Origin: Herbaspirillum sp. ASV7
GTDB taxonomy: Bacteria > Pseudomonadota > Gammaproteobacteria > Burkholderiales > Burkholderiaceae_D
Assembly (NCBI RefSeq): GCF_016429215.1
Contig: NZ_JAELUH010000028.1
Coordinates: 1-64,000, forward strand
Direction of reading: 5' to 3'
DNA: 64,000 nt
A program made the translations under genes and the position numbers. Below the pieces are notes generated by a model. That model was not told the origin of the DNA. It was given only the letters and a program-made list of their open reading frames with translations, and ran no database searches. Of this stretch, positions 25,719 through 35,664 are shown piece by piece (position 1 is the stretch's first letter; every line of letters begins with the position of its first letter).

Positions 25719-27011
25719 GCGCGAGGCAAGCTCTCGTACTGCCACCGCCTGGCGCCGATAGAGGATCAGCGTGGCCAGCAATCCGCACAGTGCGGCAAAG
25801 GTCAGCCAGAGGCCAGGCGCGGCCTTGTCGCCGGTCAGTTCGATCAACCAGGTCGAGATGGCCGGCGTGAAGCCGCCGAACAGCGCCGTGGCGAGACTGA
25901 AGGCCAGTGAGAAACCGGCTACGCGGATCTGCTCGGGCATGATCTCCGTGAGCGCTGCCACCATGGCGCCGTTGTACATCCCGAAGAAGAAGGACAGCCA
26001 CAGCAGCACCAGCAACATGCGTTCGAAACTGGGCGCCGCCGCCAGCCAGGACAGCGCCGGATAAGCCGTCAGGATGGCCAGCACCGTGATGGCCAGCAGC
26101 ACCGGGCGCCGGCCAATGCGATCCGACACCATGCCGCCGATGGGCAGCCAGCAGAAGTTGGACAGGCCCACCAGCAAGGTCACCACCAGGCTGGCCTGGG
26201 TCGAGAGTTTGAGCACGGCACGTCCAAAGGTGGGCGTATAGACCGTGATCAGGTAGAAGGTGGTGGTGGTCATGGCCACCAGCAGCATGCCGGCGATCAC
26301 CGTCTTCCAGTTGGCCAGCATGGTGCGGTAGACCTCGCCCAGCGAGGGACGATGGGCGCGCGTCTTGAAGGCTTCGGTCTCCTGCAGCGAGCGCCGCAAC
26401 AGGAAGATGAAGGGCACGATGATGCAGCCCACGAAGAAGGGAATGCGCCAGCCCCAGGCGGCGATCTGCGTGCCGTCCAGCCAGGCATTGAGCGCGTAGC
26501 CCATGAGCGCGGCCACGACGATGGCAATCTGCTGGCTTGCCGATTGCCAGGCCGTGTAGAAGCCCTTGCGGCCCGGCGTGGCCATCTCGGCCAGGTAGAC
26601 CGATACCCCGCCCAGCTCCGCCCCGGCCGAGAAACCTTGCAACAGCCGCCCCGCCAGCACCAGCAACGGCGCCAGCAGGCCGATGCTGGCGTAGCCGGGC
26701 ACGCAGGCGATCAGGATGGTGCCGCTGGCCATGATGGAGAGCGTGACGATGAGACCCTTGCGCCGCCCTACCTCGTCGATGTAAGCCCCCAGGATGATGG
26801 CGCCCAGCGGACGCATCAGGAAGCCGGCCCCGAAGACCGCGAAGGTCAGCATCAGCGAAGCGAATTCGCTGCTGGCGGGGAAGAACACCTTGGAGATGTA
26901 GGTGGCATAGAAGCCGAACAGGAAGAAATCGAACTGTTCCAGGAAATTGCCGCTGGTCACGCGCAGGACGGCGCCTGCGCGTGAGCCGCGCAGGGGGGGA
27001 TGGGTGGGCAT
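25710..27011 (-). CDS. tcuC: Tricarballylate/citrate MFS transporter
   Basis: Inner-membrane MHS-type symporter of 433 aa with 12 TM helices. The N terminus shows [19 protein letters not shown], and loop 2-3 reads [12 protein letters not shown], both typical of the citrate/ShiA/ProP branch. ATG 27011 follows AAGGAG by 7 bases; the frame is open upstream to 27077. Last gene of tcuRABC, the system that in Salmonella takes up tricarballylate. Assignment rests on family plus the gene order. Confidence 0.88.
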   Translation of the reverse strand: MPTHPPLRGSRAGAVLRVTSGNFLEQFDFFLFGFYATYISKVFFPASSEFASLMLTFAVFGAGFLMRPLGAIILGAYIDEVGRRKGLIVTLSIMASGTILIACVPGYASIGLLAPLLVLAGRLLQGFSAGAELGGVSVYLAEMATPGRKGFYTAWQSASQQIAIVVAALMGYALNAWLDGTQIAAWGWRIPFFVGCIIVPFIFLLRRSLQETEAFKTRAHRPSLGEVYRTMLANWKTVIAGMLLVAMTTTTFYLITVYTPTFGRAVLKLSTQASLVVTLLVGLSNFCWLPIGGMVSDRIGRRPVLLAITVLAILTAYPALSWLAAAPSFERMLLVLLWLSFFFGMYNGAMVAALTEIMPEQIRVAGFSLAFSLATALFGGFTPAISTWLIELTGDKAAPGLWLTFAALCGLLATLILYRRQAVAVRELASRAG

Positions 27012-27057
27012 GATGAAGTCTCCTTGATGTAGTCGTAGTAGTAGGCGAAGCGGTGCT

Positions 27058-27080
27058 GCGGTGGCGTGGGACACCACCGC
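27058..27080 (-). other. Stem-loop between tcuB and tcuC
   Basis: GCGGTGG (27058-27064) and CCACCGC (27074-27080) pair around nine bases in the 75-base tcuB-tcuC gap. It may set the relative mRNA level of the transporter gene by processing or partial termination. Confidence 0.35.
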
Positions 27081-27086
27081 CCTGGA

Positions 27087-28313
27087 TCAGGCCGAACCCG
27101 GGTCCTGGCGCGCCGGCTGACGCTTCTCGATGGCCGATTTGAGCAGGGCCGCGCTGCGGTAGATGCCGTGGGCGAACTTGCCATAGGGCAGCGTGATGAA
27201 GAGCGCCATCACGCAGCCCAGGTGCAGCGCCAGCAGCACGGCCATGGCCGCGCTGTCGCGCCAGGCCAGCAAGGCCAGACCGGTGGCGCTGATCAACAGC
27301 AGCAGGACGATGAAGGCGCGGTCCATCGGGCGCTGGCGGATGTCACCCCGCGCCGGGTCACGACGCAGGTTCAGCCACAGCAGCCCGGCCGGCCCGATCA
27401 ACAAGCCGACGCCACCGGCCGTACCCAGCAGCACCGGCAGGCTCCAGAACGGATACGGCGCCTCCAGCGCCAGCAGGTAGTGGTACAGGGTGGCTACCGA
27501 GGTGGCGGCCAGGCACAGCATGAAACCGTAGAAAGTCAGGTGGTGGAAGCGCCGGCGCAGCAGCGTAAAGGCGTCGTCGGCCTCGTTGCAGCCCTCGCCG
27601 TGGCCACCGCCCAGGTAGGTGAGCGCCAGCACGTTATGCGCCGCTTCGGCCGCCGCCGCGCCACTGGCCCTGCCGGCCGAGACCTCGCGCCAGAAGCGCC
27701 GCACGCCCTGCCCGAGCGCCAGCAGCGCCAGGCCGAAGACGGCGCCGAACATCGTCGCCAGCTGGCCATGCGGGAATACCGCATAGAAGTTGCCACCCGT
27801 GGGACCGCTGGCCAGCGTGCCATTGGCCGCCAGCGCCAGCAGCAGGAACAGCACCACCGCACCGGCCAGGGCCAGGGCCACGGTGAGGCCATTGCGCTGG
27901 TACAGCGCACCGGCCGCAGTTGGCCAGGCATAGCTGGCATAGGTATCGAGCCGCACCCGCGCCATGGCCTTGGGCACGTTCACCGCAAACTCGTGCGGGG
28001 GCGCATATTGGCAGGCGTGATAGCAGGCGCCACAGTTGTGGCACAGGTTGGCCAGGTAATGCACGTCGGCCTTGCCGAATTCCAGCCGCCGCGTCATGGC
28101 CGGGAAGACCGCGCAGAAACCCTCGCAGTAACGGCAGGCATTGCAGATCTGCATCTGGCGTGCCACCTCGGATTCATCGGCATTCAGGGGCGCGGTGGAG
28201 CCGACAGGGATGATGGGAATGATGCGTCCACCTCCCCGGGTCTGGGTACTGGCGGGCGCGGCCGCCTGTGCATCGCGACGGGCGGTCTCGGCCAGGGATT
28301 CAAGCTCTTGCAT
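27087..28313 (-). CDS. tcuB: TcuB iron-sulfur/haem membrane protein
   Basis: Electron-transfer partner of TcuA, 408 aa. Two [4Fe-4S] motifs are complete: C57, C60, C63, C67 ([11 protein letters not shown]) and C91, C94, C97, C101 ([11 protein letters not shown]). The C-terminal two thirds holds about six TM helices with His residues suited to haem. In Salmonella TcuB reoxidises the FAD of TcuA by passing electrons to the membrane. ATG 28313 ([14 protein letters not shown]) is chosen; the longer frame to 28427 lies inside tcuA. It overlaps tcuA by 14 bases. Confidence 0.9.
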   Translation of the reverse strand: MQELESLAETARRDAQAAAPASTQTRGGGRIIPIIPVGSTAPLNADESEVARQMQICNACRYCEGFCAVFPAMTRRLEFGKADVHYLANLCHNCGACYHACQYAPPHEFAVNVPKAMARVRLDTYASYAWPTAAGALYQRNGLTVALALAGAVVLFLLLALAANGTLASGPTGGNFYAVFPHGQLATMFGAVFGLALLALGQGVRRFWREVSAGRASGAAAAEAAHNVLALTYLGGGHGEGCNEADDAFTLLRRRFHHLTFYGFMLCLAATSVATLYHYLLALEAPYPFWSLPVLLGTAGGVGLLIGPAGLLWLNLRRDPARGDIRQRPMDRAFIVLLLLISATGLALLAWRDSAAMAVLLALHLGCVMALFITLPYGKFAHGIYRSAALLKSAIEKRQPARQDPGSA

Positions 28314-29709
28314 GGGAAACTCCAGAATATGAGGCGGCTGCCTGGGCGGCCTGGCTGCCGGCGATGCGTCCGAAGGCCGTGCCGATGGACATGCCCACGC
28401 CGGCCGTATAGCCCTTGCCGAGCACATTGCCGGCCATCATCTCGCCGGCCACGAAGAGGTTCTCGCTGGGCTGGCCGGAAAAATGCACCTGGGCACGGTC
28501 ATTGACCTTGAGCCCCAGATAGGTGAAGGTCACCCCCGGCCGCAGGGCATAGCCATAGAACGGCGCCTGCTCCAGCGGGCGTGCCCAGTGCGTCTTGGGT
28601 GGCTGCAAGCCCTCGGTATGACAGTCGTCGAGGACGGTGTGGTCGAAGCGGCCCTGGCGGCAGGCGGCGTTGTAGGCTTGCACGGTCTGCACGAATGCGG
28701 CTTCCGGCACGCCCAGCTGGCGTGCCAATTGCGGCAGGCTGTCGGCCTTCTCGCCGGGAAAGACCGGTGGCATGAAATGGCCGACGGCCTGGGCATCGAT
28801 GATGGAATAGGCGACCTGCCCCGGCTGTTGCGCCACCAGGCGACCCCAGATGGCGTAGCGCTTGGGCCAGAAGTCCTCGCCCTCGTCATAGAAGCGCTCG
28901 GCGTCGCGATTGACCACCACGCCCAGCGACACGCAATCGATGCGGGTGCAGATGCCGCCGTCATAGAGCGGTGCGCGGGCGTCGATGGCCACCATGTGGG
29001 CTTGGGTGGGGTCGCCGATGCTGTCGGCACCGGCATCGATCATGAAGCGCAGCAGGTTGCCGCGATTGAAACGGGTACCCCGGATGAGGAAATTGTCCGC
29101 CGGCCATTCGCCCCGTTCGTTCTGGCCCCAGGCCTGGCGCAGCCATTCGCGGTTGGATTCGAAACCGCCGGCGGCCAGCACGCAGCTGCGCGCGGTAAAG
29201 CGCTGCGATCCGCTGCGGGCGGCGATGAAGCGCGTACCGTCCAGCTCGATGGCGTCCACCGGGGTGTCGTAGCGGATCTGCACGCCCAGGGCTTCGGCGC
29301 TGCGGTAGTAGGCATTGACCAGCGCCTTGCCGCCGCCCATGAAGAAGGCATTGGTGCGCGCCACGTGCAAGGCACCCGACAGGGGGGGCTGGAAATGCAC
29401 GCCATGCTTGCGCATCCATGGCCGGCAGGTGGCCGAGGCGCGAATGGTCAGGCGTGCCAGGTGTTCATTGGTGAGGCCGCCGGTGACCTTGAGCAGGTCC
29501 TGCCAGTATTCTTCTTCCGGGTAGGCATCCACCAGCACATCCTGGGGCGCATCGTGCATGCAGCGCAGGTTGCGGGTGTGCTGCGAATTGCCACCGCGCC
29601 AGGCCCGTGGCGCCGACTCCAGCAGCAGCACCGAGGCGCCCGCCTCGCGCGCCATCAGCGCCGCGCACAGGGCGGCATTGCCACCGCCGATAACCAGAAC
29701 GTCGAACAT
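28300..29709 (-). CDS. tcuA: FAD-dependent tricarballylate dehydrogenase
   Basis: Flavoprotein of 469 aa that oxidises tricarballylate to cis-aconitate. The N-terminal FAD-binding motif is [17 protein letters not shown] with an Asp/Glu-type end (LLLES) and GGNSQHTRN; the C terminus carries [20 protein letters not shown], the second FAD contact of the fumarate-reductase/succinate-dehydrogenase flavoprotein family. It lies 86 bases below tcuR and overlaps tcuB. Function assigned from family and the tcuRABC order. Confidence 0.9.
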   Translation of the reverse strand: MFDVLVIGGGNAALCAALMAREAGASVLLLESAPRAWRGGNSQHTRNLRCMHDAPQDVLVDAYPEEEYWQDLLKVTGGLTNEHLARLTIRASATCRPWMRKHGVHFQPPLSGALHVARTNAFFMGGGKALVNAYYRSAEALGVQIRYDTPVDAIELDGTRFIAARSGSQRFTARSCVLAAGGFESNREWLRQAWGQNERGEWPADNFLIRGTRFNRGNLLRFMIDAGADSIGDPTQAHMVAIDARAPLYDGGICTRIDCVSLGVVVNRDAERFYDEGEDFWPKRYAIWGRLVAQQPGQVAYSIIDAQAVGHFMPPVFPGEKADSLPQLARQLGVPEAAFVQTVQAYNAACRQGRFDHTVLDDCHTEGLQPPKTHWARPLEQAPFYGYALRPGVTFTYLGLKVNDRAQVHFSGQPSENLFVAGEMMAGNVLGKGYTAGVGMSIGTAFGRIAGSQAAQAAASYSGVSHARA

Positions 29710-29795
29710 CGCCGTCCCCTCCTTGTGATTTGTCCAGGAGAGCGACTATAGGCAGCTGGCCGCAGCGCCGCTATCGGCGCGCCAGCAAGGGGTAT

Positions 29796-30737
29796 TCAGT
29801 TTTTGTGAAGAGGACCGCTGCGCAAGGTGGCACCCGGCCAGCGTCCCTGCCCCACCTGCTGGCGCGCCACCTCGGCCAGCAGCACGCGCGCGGCCAGGCC
29901 GGCGGGCGACAGTTCGTCGTCGGAGACGCTGACGATCAGATTGGGCCTGGTGGCATCGCTGCCGGCGATGGGCACGCTGCCAAGGTCGGCATTTTCTGGC
30001 CGCGCCAGGGCGGCACCGGGCTGGATGGTGGCGCCGATGCCGGCACGCACGGCGTCCATCAGCATGGGCAAGCCATCGACTTCCATGACGATGCGCGGGC
30101 TGTAGCCGGCATGATGGAAGGCCGCATCCAGCAAGGAGCGCAGGCCGTGCTTGCGGGTCGGCAGGATCAGCGGCAACTCGCCCAGCTTGCCCAGGCGTGC
30201 CTGGCGCCCGCTGGGCATGCCGGGCAGCTCCCGGGCACCGATGACGAAGAGGCGTTCATCGAGCAGCGGCAAGACGCTCCAGCGTTGCGCCGGTTCTTCC
30301 TGGAACAGGATGGCCAGGTCGATCTGGCGCGCGCCCAGCATGGCCCCCAGATGGCCGGACAGGCTTTCCACCATGCGCAGGCGTACATCGGGATAGCGCT
30401 CGCGCATGGCGCTCATGAAAGCCAGCCCCATCACCCCCGTCGTGCTGGAGGCCAAGCCCACGCTGACGTGGCCAGACAGGCGCGCCTGCCGGGCCGCCAG
30501 GGCAGCGTCATCGAAATGGCGCAGGGCCAATTGGGCCTGCTTGAGAAAGGCGATGCCGGCGTCGGTCGGTATCACCCCGGTGGAGGTGCGTTGCAAGAGG
30601 CGCGTGGCCAGTTCGTTTTCCAGCCGGGTGATCTGCTGGCTCAGGGCCGAGGTGACCATCCCCAGCTCCAGCGCGGCCTTGCCGATGCTGCCGTGTTCGA
30701 CGATGCTGGCGAAATATCTGAGCTGGCGGATTTCCAT
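29796..30737 (-). CDS. tcuR: LysR regulator of tricarballylate genes
   Basis: Transcription activator of 313 aa. The N-terminal winged helix is RQLRYFASIVEHGSIGKAAL then MVTSALSQQITRLENEL, and an effector-binding domain follows from about residue 90. It sits upstream of tcuABC on the same strand, as in Salmonella, with an 86-base gap that should hold the tcuA promoter. The likely inducer is tricarballylate. Confidence 0.85.
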   Translation of the reverse strand: MEIRQLRYFASIVEHGSIGKAALELGMVTSALSQQITRLENELATRLLQRTSTGVIPTDAGIAFLKQAQLALRHFDDAALAARQARLSGHVSVGLASSTTGVMGLAFMSAMRERYPDVRLRMVESLSGHLGAMLGARQIDLAILFQEEPAQRWSVLPLLDERLFVIGARELPGMPSGRQARLGKLGELPLILPTRKHGLRSLLDAAFHHAGYSPRIVMEVDGLPMLMDAVRAGIGATIQPGAALARPENADLGSVPIAGSDATRPNLIVSVSDDELSPAGLAARVLLAEVARQQVGQGRWPGATLRSGPLHKN

Positions 30738-30812
30738 GGTGGCAGAGCGAACGGTGGATGGGTGACAGCGGGCATGATGCCATAGCCCTGCTCCTTTACC
30801 CCGTTTAGTCCC

Positions 30813-32201
30813 TCAGACCACCACTTCGCGCCAGCCCCGGCGATGGGCCAGTTCCATCAGCCGGCGCAAGGCATTGACCAGCTCGAAGCGGCTGCGCGCG
30901 CGGCCCAGCGAGATGCGGATATGCGCTGCTGCCGGCAAGGCCGCCTCCGGCACGGCGAAGGCATCCTGGGCGATGACGTTGAGGCCTTCGCGGCGCGCCG
31001 CCTGCACGAACTCGGCTGCGCTCCAGTGTGCCGGCAGGGCCTGCCACAGGTGGATGCCACCCGATTCAGCGGCGCCCGGCGCGCCCAGCGTCCGCAGGGC
31101 CAGCTCCTGGCGCGCCCAGGCTTCGGTGCGGATTCCTTCCAGCAGGCTGGCGGCGGTGCCGCCATGGATCCACTGCGTGGTCAGCGCCGTCATCAGTGGC
31201 GTGGACATCAGCACGAAGGACCGCATCGCCGCCAGCACCTCGTCCTGCGCCATGCCCTCGGGCATCACCACGTAGGCCGTACGCAGGCCCGGCAGCAGGC
31301 ACTTGGACAGGGTCGAGACATGGAACACATGGCGCGGCGCATAGTGCGCCAGCGGTCGTGGCGCATGGGTGGCAAAGTGCCAGTAGGGATCGTCCTCGAT
31401 GATGCGCAGGCCCATGCGCGTGACCACGGCGGCGATCTCGGCGCGCCGGCCGGCCGGCATGGTATGGGTGGTCGGATTGTGCAACGTCGGATTGAGATAG
31501 ACCAGGCGCGCCCGATGCTGGCGCGCCAGGGTGGCCAGCAGGTCGGGACGCATGCCCTCCCCATCCACGCCCACGGCCACCACGCGCCGGCCCAGTTGCG
31601 CGGCGACCGACAGCAGCCCCGGATAGGTCAGCGGCTCGGCCAGGATGATCTCGCCCGGCTGCGTCTGCGACAGCACCAGCGCCGCCAGTGCCGATTGCGC
31701 GCCCGGGCTGGACAGCACGCGCTGCGGGTCCACCTGGCCCAGCATGGGCGCCAGCCAGAGTGCACCGGCGGCGCGGTCGGCGCTGCTGCCGCCGCCCAGG
31801 TGGTAGGTCATCAGCAGGTCGGCATCGCTATGCAGCAGCACCTGCGAGACGCCCTGGCGCAGTAGATCATCGAGGTCGATACCGGACGGCGACGGCGGGA
31901 TGTTCATCGACAGGTCGATCACCTGGCTCAGGTCCACCTTGGGCGCGGCCACGAAGGTGCCAGCCGAGCCGCGCGCTTCCAGCAGGTTGCGCCGGCGCGC
32001 CTCGTTGTAGGCGCGCGTGACGGTGGTGAGGTCGACGTCCAGCCGGTCGGCCAGCAGGCGCTGCGGCGGCAGGCGGTCGCCGGGGCGCAGGCGCTCATCC
32101 GAAATGGCCTGCTCCATGAAGGTCACGATCTGCAGGTAGCGCGGACCGCCATGAGCGGAGAACTGGCTGATCCAGTCCAGGGAGAGTCCCGATGTGTCCA
32201 T
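30813..32201 (-). CDS. MocR-type GntR regulator with aminotransferase domain
   Basis: 462-aa fusion of a GntR winged helix (about 10-75, ISDERLRPGDRLPPQRLLAD and LTTVTRAYNEARRR) with a fold-type I PLP-binding aminotransferase-like domain. The PLP lysine lies in STLSKCLLPGLRTAY, and the N-x-x-H-N-P-T segment (NPTLHNPTTHTM) is present. Such proteins usually act as PLP- or amino-acid-responsive regulators. A long dyad operator lies 62 bases upstream, between it and the divergent hydrolase. Target genes are not certain. Confidence 0.87.
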   Translation of the reverse strand: MDTSGLSLDWISQFSAHGGPRYLQIVTFMEQAISDERLRPGDRLPPQRLLADRLDVDLTTVTRAYNEARRRNLLEARGSAGTFVAAPKVDLSQVIDLSMNIPPSPSGIDLDDLLRQGVSQVLLHSDADLLMTYHLGGGSSADRAAGALWLAPMLGQVDPQRVLSSPGAQSALAALVLSQTQPGEIILAEPLTYPGLLSVAAQLGRRVVAVGVDGEGMRPDLLATLARQHRARLVYLNPTLHNPTTHTMPAGRRAEIAAVVTRMGLRIIEDDPYWHFATHAPRPLAHYAPRHVFHVSTLSKCLLPGLRTAYVVMPEGMAQDEVLAAMRSFVLMSTPLMTALTTQWIHGGTAASLLEGIRTEAWARQELALRTLGAPGAAESGGIHLWQALPAHWSAAEFVQAARREGLNVIAQDAFAVPEAALPAAAHIRISLGRARSRFELVNALRRLMELAHRRGWREVVV

Positions 32202-32262
32202 GTGCTTGGGGCGGGCGAGGAGGTGGTTGTATGGGTCTTATCTGGCTTGTTGCAGCCTTTTA

Positions 32263-32307
32263 CGGATGTTAGTATGGATTTCATTAAATTACAAATCCAT
32301 ACATCCG
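32263..32307. promoter_or_regulatory. Long dyad operator between MocR regulator and hydrolase
   Basis: Inner arms GTATGGATTT (32272-32281) and AAATCCATAC (32293-32302) are perfect 10-base complements with 11 bases between. Outer arms CGGAT (32263-32267) and ATCCG (32303-32307) extend the symmetry. It lies in the AT-rich centre of the 177-base divergent gap and is the best candidate for binding by the MocR protein. Confidence 0.7.
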
Positions 32308-32378
32308 CATGACCCAGGCACTGGTGCCCGCATGCATGCCGATGCCGACCTACTGCATCTGATCAAGCAACATATACC

Positions 32379-33101
32379 ATGGCAAATTTCCTCCTGATCC
32401 ACGGCGCCTGGCAAGGCAAGTGGGTATGGCCGGCGGTCGCCGCCGAGCTGACCATGCGCGGGCACGCGGTGCACAGCATCGACCTCCCCGGCAGTGGTGC
32501 CGACGACACCCCGCTGGAACGGGTCTCCCTGGCGATGTATGCGGACGCCATCACGCGCGCCGTCAAGGCCATCGGCAAGCGGGTCACGCTGGTGGGGCAC
32601 AGCATGGGGGGCATTGCCGTGACGGCCGCCGCCGAACAGGTGGCCGACCAGCTGGCGCGCATCATCTACCTGTGCGCCTTCGTGCCGCGTGACGGCGATT
32701 CGCTGGCCTCCCTCTCAGAGCTGATGCCGCCAGGCCAGCTGCCGCCGGTGCAGACGCAGGCCGATGCGGTATCGGCCCAGACCCATCCCGCCTCGCGTGT
32801 GGATACCTTCATGCAGGATGCCCCGTACGCGGTGGCCAGCTGGGCTGCGCCGCAGTTCCGGGCGCAGGCGCTGGCGCCGATGATCACGCCGGTGGCGCTG
32901 ACCGGCGATCGCTATGGCCAGCTTTCCAAGAGCTACATCGTCTGCACCCGCGACCGTGCCATCGATCCGGTGCTGCAGCGGGTGATGGCAGCGCGCTCGG
33001 GTTGCACGCGCATCAAGGAACTGGAGAGCGGGCATTCGCCCTTCCTCTCGCACGCGACCGAGACGGCCGAGATGCTGCACCGGCTGGTCACGGAAGCCTG
33101 A
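32379..33101 (+). CDS. Alpha/beta hydrolase, plant SABP2/MES-like esterase type
   Basis: Cytoplasmic hydrolase of 240 aa. It opens MANFLLIHGAWQGKWVWPAV with the oxyanion-hole HGAWQG, nucleophile Ser in GHSMGG, probable acid Asp in TRDRAIDP and catalytic His in ELESGHSPFLS. Overall it resembles methyl-ester/hydroxynitrile-lyase type hydrolases found in plants and bacteria. It is divergent from the MocR regulator and shares the dyad operator. Substrate unknown. Confidence 0.85.
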   Translation: MANFLLIHGAWQGKWVWPAVAAELTMRGHAVHSIDLPGSGADDTPLERVSLAMYADAITRAVKAIGKRVTLVGHSMGGIAVTAAAEQVADQLARIIYLCAFVPRDGDSLASLSELMPPGQLPPVQTQADAVSAQTHPASRVDTFMQDAPYAVASWAAPQFRAQALAPMITPVALTGDRYGQLSKSYIVCTRDRAIDPVLQRVMAARSGCTRIKELESGHSPFLSHATETAEMLHRLVTEA

Positions 33102-33111
33102 GCAGGAGGCA

Positions 33112-33855
33112 TCAAGCCTCAGCCGCCCAGGCCCGGGCGTCTTCCCCGGCCGGGATGCGCATGGGCGCGGCCGGGTCGGTGGCGGCTTGCCAGACGGCCT
33201 CGGCCACGTTCTCTGCATGCGTGATCTGCGACACATCCTGGAAGTTCTCGAACACCGCCGCCGCCAACGGCGCGTAGGGCTCGGGAATGGTGCTGGCCAT
33301 GCGCGGACGGGCGTTCTCGGCAAAGCGCGTCCCCGGTGCGCGCCCCGGCAGCACCAGCCGCGCCCGCACATCGAAGGCCGCCAGCTCCAGTGCCAGCGAT
33401 TCGGTAAAGGCATTCACCGCCGCCTTGCTAGCCGTGTAGACCGATAGCAGCGGCAGCGAGCGCAAGGTCACCGAAGAGGTCACGTTGATCACCACCCCGG
33501 CGCGGCGCTGGCGCATCTGCGGCAGGACCGCCTGGGTCAGGGCGATGCTGCCGAAGGTATTGGTCTCGAAGATCTCGCGCACCTGCGCCATGTCCATGCC
33601 TTCCACCGCGCCCAATGCGCCGATGCCGGCATTGTTGACCAGTACATCGATGGGGCCGGCGGCCGCCACTGCCTGCGCAATGCTGGTGGGATCGGTCACA
33701 TCCAGGGGCAACACGCGCAGGTGGGGCGAGGCCGGCAGGAGGTCGGTGCGCGGGGTGCGCATGGTAGCCACGACTTTCCAATCGCGTTGAAGGAAGTAAG
33801 CGGCGATTTCCAGGCCGAAGCCGGACGAACAGCCAGTGATGAAGACGGTTTTCAT
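33112..33855 (-). CDS. Short-chain dehydrogenase/reductase
   Basis: NAD(P)-dependent oxidoreductase of 247 aa. The cofactor motif is TGCSSGFG (8-15), the NNAG motif follows in DVLVNNAGIGALG, and the active site has Ser in NVTSSVTL with Y-x-x-x-K in VYTASKAAVNAF. ATG 33855 follows AAGGAG; a longer frame extends to 34122 across the AraC gene's 5' end and is not real. It converges with the hydrolase and is divergent from the AraC regulator, which probably controls it. Confidence 0.86.
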   Translation of the reverse strand: MKTVFITGCSSGFGLEIAAYFLQRDWKVVATMRTPRTDLLPASPHLRVLPLDVTDPTSIAQAVAAAGPIDVLVNNAGIGALGAVEGMDMAQVREIFETNTFGSIALTQAVLPQMRQRRAGVVINVTSSVTLRSLPLLSVYTASKAAVNAFTESLALELAAFDVRARLVLPGRAPGTRFAENARPRMASTIPEPYAPLAAAVFENFQDVSQITHAENVAEAVWQAATDPAAPMRIPAGEDARAWAAEA

Positions 33856-33957
33856 GTGCAACTCCTTGCAGTGGTGAGGAAACAAGGCGAAGAATAGGCG
33901 CGGCAATCCGGACTTGCTACAATTAAACGTCCGCATTTCATTTGCAACCGTCCAGTC

Positions 33958-34911
33958 ATGTCCGAGATCAACGATCCACTGACCGAAGTCGTCACCCTGC
34001 TCCAGCCGGCTGCCCGCTACACCAAGTACGTACAGGGTGCCGGTGGCTGGCGGGTGCGTCGCAGCCGCCCGGAACTGGCGTTCTATTGCGCCGTGCTGGA
34101 AGGAACTTGCCGAATCTTGCATGAAGATGGCAGGCAGATCAGCGTCAATGCCGGTGATTTCGTACTAGCGCCGGCCTTGAAGGGTTTTGCCCTGGCCAGC
34201 CACCAGCCCTACGATGGCCCGGACCTGGACGAGGACCGTCCCCCGCCGCGCCTGCCCGACGGCCAATACCGCCTGGGCGATATTGACGGCCCGCCCGAGG
34301 TAAGGCTGGTGGTGGGACATTGCGTCTTCGATTCCCCCGACTCGGCGCTGCTGCTGTCATTGCTGCCGGACCTGCTCATGGTGCGCGCCCATCCGCGCCT
34401 GGCGACGCTGGTGCAACTGGTCGGGGATGAATCGCTTGCCCAGCGACCGGCGCGCGAAATGATCTTGTCGCGCCTGCTGGAGGTGCTGCTGATCGAGGCC
34501 CTGCGCTCCAGCCAGGACCCGGATGCAGCAGCCGATACCGCCGCGCATGCCGCACCCGGCCTGCTGCGCGGCCTGGCCGATGCCCGCCTGGCGATGGCGT
34601 TGCGCTCCCTGCATGCCCGCCCCGCCGAAGCCTGGAACATGGCGCGACTGGCGCGCGAGGCGGCGTTGTCGCGCTCGTCCTTCTTCGAGCGTTTCCGCCG
34701 CGAGGTCGGCGTGGCGCCGATGCAGTACCTGTTGTCCTGGCGCATGGCGCTGGCCAAGCGCCTGCTGCTGCGGGAACAGGCCAGCCTGGTGGAGGTGGCC
34801 CAGCAGGTCGGCTACAGCTCGGCCAGCACCTTCAGCGTGGCCTTCAGCCGCCATGTGGGCTTGCCGCCCTCGCTGTTTGCCCAGCAACAGCGTCTGCTGC
34901 CGGCTGCCTGA
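33958..34911 (+). CDS. AraC-family regulator
   Basis: Transcription factor of 317 aa. The N-terminal cupin-like domain (about 20-150, AFYCAVLEGTCRILHEDGRQ and VNAGDFVLAP) is of the AraC_binding type seen with SDR-linked regulators. The C-terminal pair of helix-turn-helices includes MARLAREAALSRSSFFERF and VEVAQQVGYSSASTFSVAF. It is divergent from the SDR gene by 102 bases, so it is the likely regulator of the SDR. Effector unknown. Confidence 0.87.
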   Translation: MSEINDPLTEVVTLLQPAARYTKYVQGAGGWRVRRSRPELAFYCAVLEGTCRILHEDGRQISVNAGDFVLAPALKGFALASHQPYDGPDLDEDRPPPRLPDGQYRLGDIDGPPEVRLVVGHCVFDSPDSALLLSLLPDLLMVRAHPRLATLVQLVGDESLAQRPAREMILSRLLEVLLIEALRSSQDPDAAADTAAHAAPGLLRGLADARLAMALRSLHARPAEAWNMARLAREAALSRSSFFERFRREVGVAPMQYLLSWRMALAKRLLLREQASLVEVAQQVGYSSASTFSVAFSRHVGLPPSLFAQQQRLLPAA

Positions 34912-34916
34912 CCGGC

Positions 34917-35558
34917 TCAGGCAGCCACGAAGCCCACCCGCTCCATCGTGCCGATGTGCATGCTCAGCAATTGCACGGCGCGATCGGTCTTCTTCTCCTT
35001 CAGGGCGCTGATGATGAGCATGTGATCGTGGTCTGAACGCGGCTGCCAGCCGCGCTTGAAACCGGTCGAGAACAGGTAGCGCGAGTTGGTCAGCTGCAGC
35101 TGCTTCAACACCGCCAGCAGGCGCGGCATGCCGCATTCGCTGGAGAGGATGTCGTGGAACAGGTTGTTGGCGGCATCCCACTCCACCAGCGATCCGGCCT
35201 GGGCGCAGGCCTCCTGGGCCTGCTCCAGGCGGCCGATGTGCTCGGCGCTGAACTTGCGGGCGCCATGGCGCAGGGCGAGGATTTCCAGCGAGCCGCGCAT
35301 TTCGGCATTTTCCTTGACCGCCGCGCGGTCGACGGTCGTTACCCGCACCCCGCGACGGGGCAAGGTGAGCACCAATCCCTGGGCTTCCAGCTGGCGAAAC
35401 GCTTCCCGCACGGGGACATGGCTGGAGGCGAACTCCTGGGCCACATGATCCTGCCGCAGCGCCGCCCCACCGGGGATTTCGCCCCGGATGATGCGTGTGC
35501 GCAAGACCTCGGCGATGCGTTCGACGGTGCTGGGATGCTCGTTTTTGAGGCTGCTCAT
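34917..35558 (-). CDS. bioR: GntR-family regulator, probable biotin repressor BioR
   Basis: 213-aa DNA-binding protein. The GntR winged helix is TVERIAEVLRTRIIRGEIPG then QEFASSHVPVREAFRQLEAQ, and the C-terminal FCD-type helical domain follows from about residue 80 (H- and D-rich WDAANNLFHDIL, DHDHMLII). It is divergent from bioB, and a perfect match to the BioR box TTATMKATAA, known from alphaproteobacteria, touches its start codon. That site makes BioR the best assignment. A generic FCD regulator is the alternative. Confidence 0.78.
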   Translation of the reverse strand: MSSLKNEHPSTVERIAEVLRTRIIRGEIPGGAALRQDHVAQEFASSHVPVREAFRQLEAQGLVLTLPRRGVRVTTVDRAAVKENAEMRGSLEILALRHGARKFSAEHIGRLEQAQEACAQAGSLVEWDAANNLFHDILSSECGMPRLLAVLKQLQLTNSRYLFSTGFKRGWQPRSDHDHMLIISALKEKKTDRAVQLLSMHIGTMERVGFVAA

Positions 35559-35568
35559 TTATAGATAA
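35559..35568. promoter_or_regulatory. BioR operator TTATAGATAA
   Basis: Matches the published BioR consensus TTATMKATAA exactly. It is the left part of a larger dyad, TTTATAGAT-A-ATCTATAAA (35558-35576). It abuts the bioR ATG and lies 16 bases before the predicted bioB -35, so it should repress both directions. Confidence 0.75.
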
Positions 35569-35584
35569 TCTATAAAAAAAGAAA

Positions 35585-35614
35585 TTGTTAAAAGAAATTG
35601 ACCGAAGATAGAAT
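35585..35614 (+). promoter_or_regulatory. Predicted sigma-70 promoter of the bio operon
   Basis: TTGTTA (35585-35590) and TAGAAT (35609-35614) are spaced 18 bases, about 50 bases upstream of the bioB ATG. Chosen by eye in an AT-rich stretch. Confidence 0.45.
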
Positions 35615-35664
35615 CCGCCAAAACGCAATTCTAAGCTTTTTAACCCCTGCCCCGGATTTTATCT

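Noticed and set aside
33856-34122. N-terminal extension of the SDR by 89 residues
   Set aside because: It crosses the AraC gene's 5' end and lacks a conserved start; MKTVFITG at 33855 with AAGGAG is the typical SDR N terminus.
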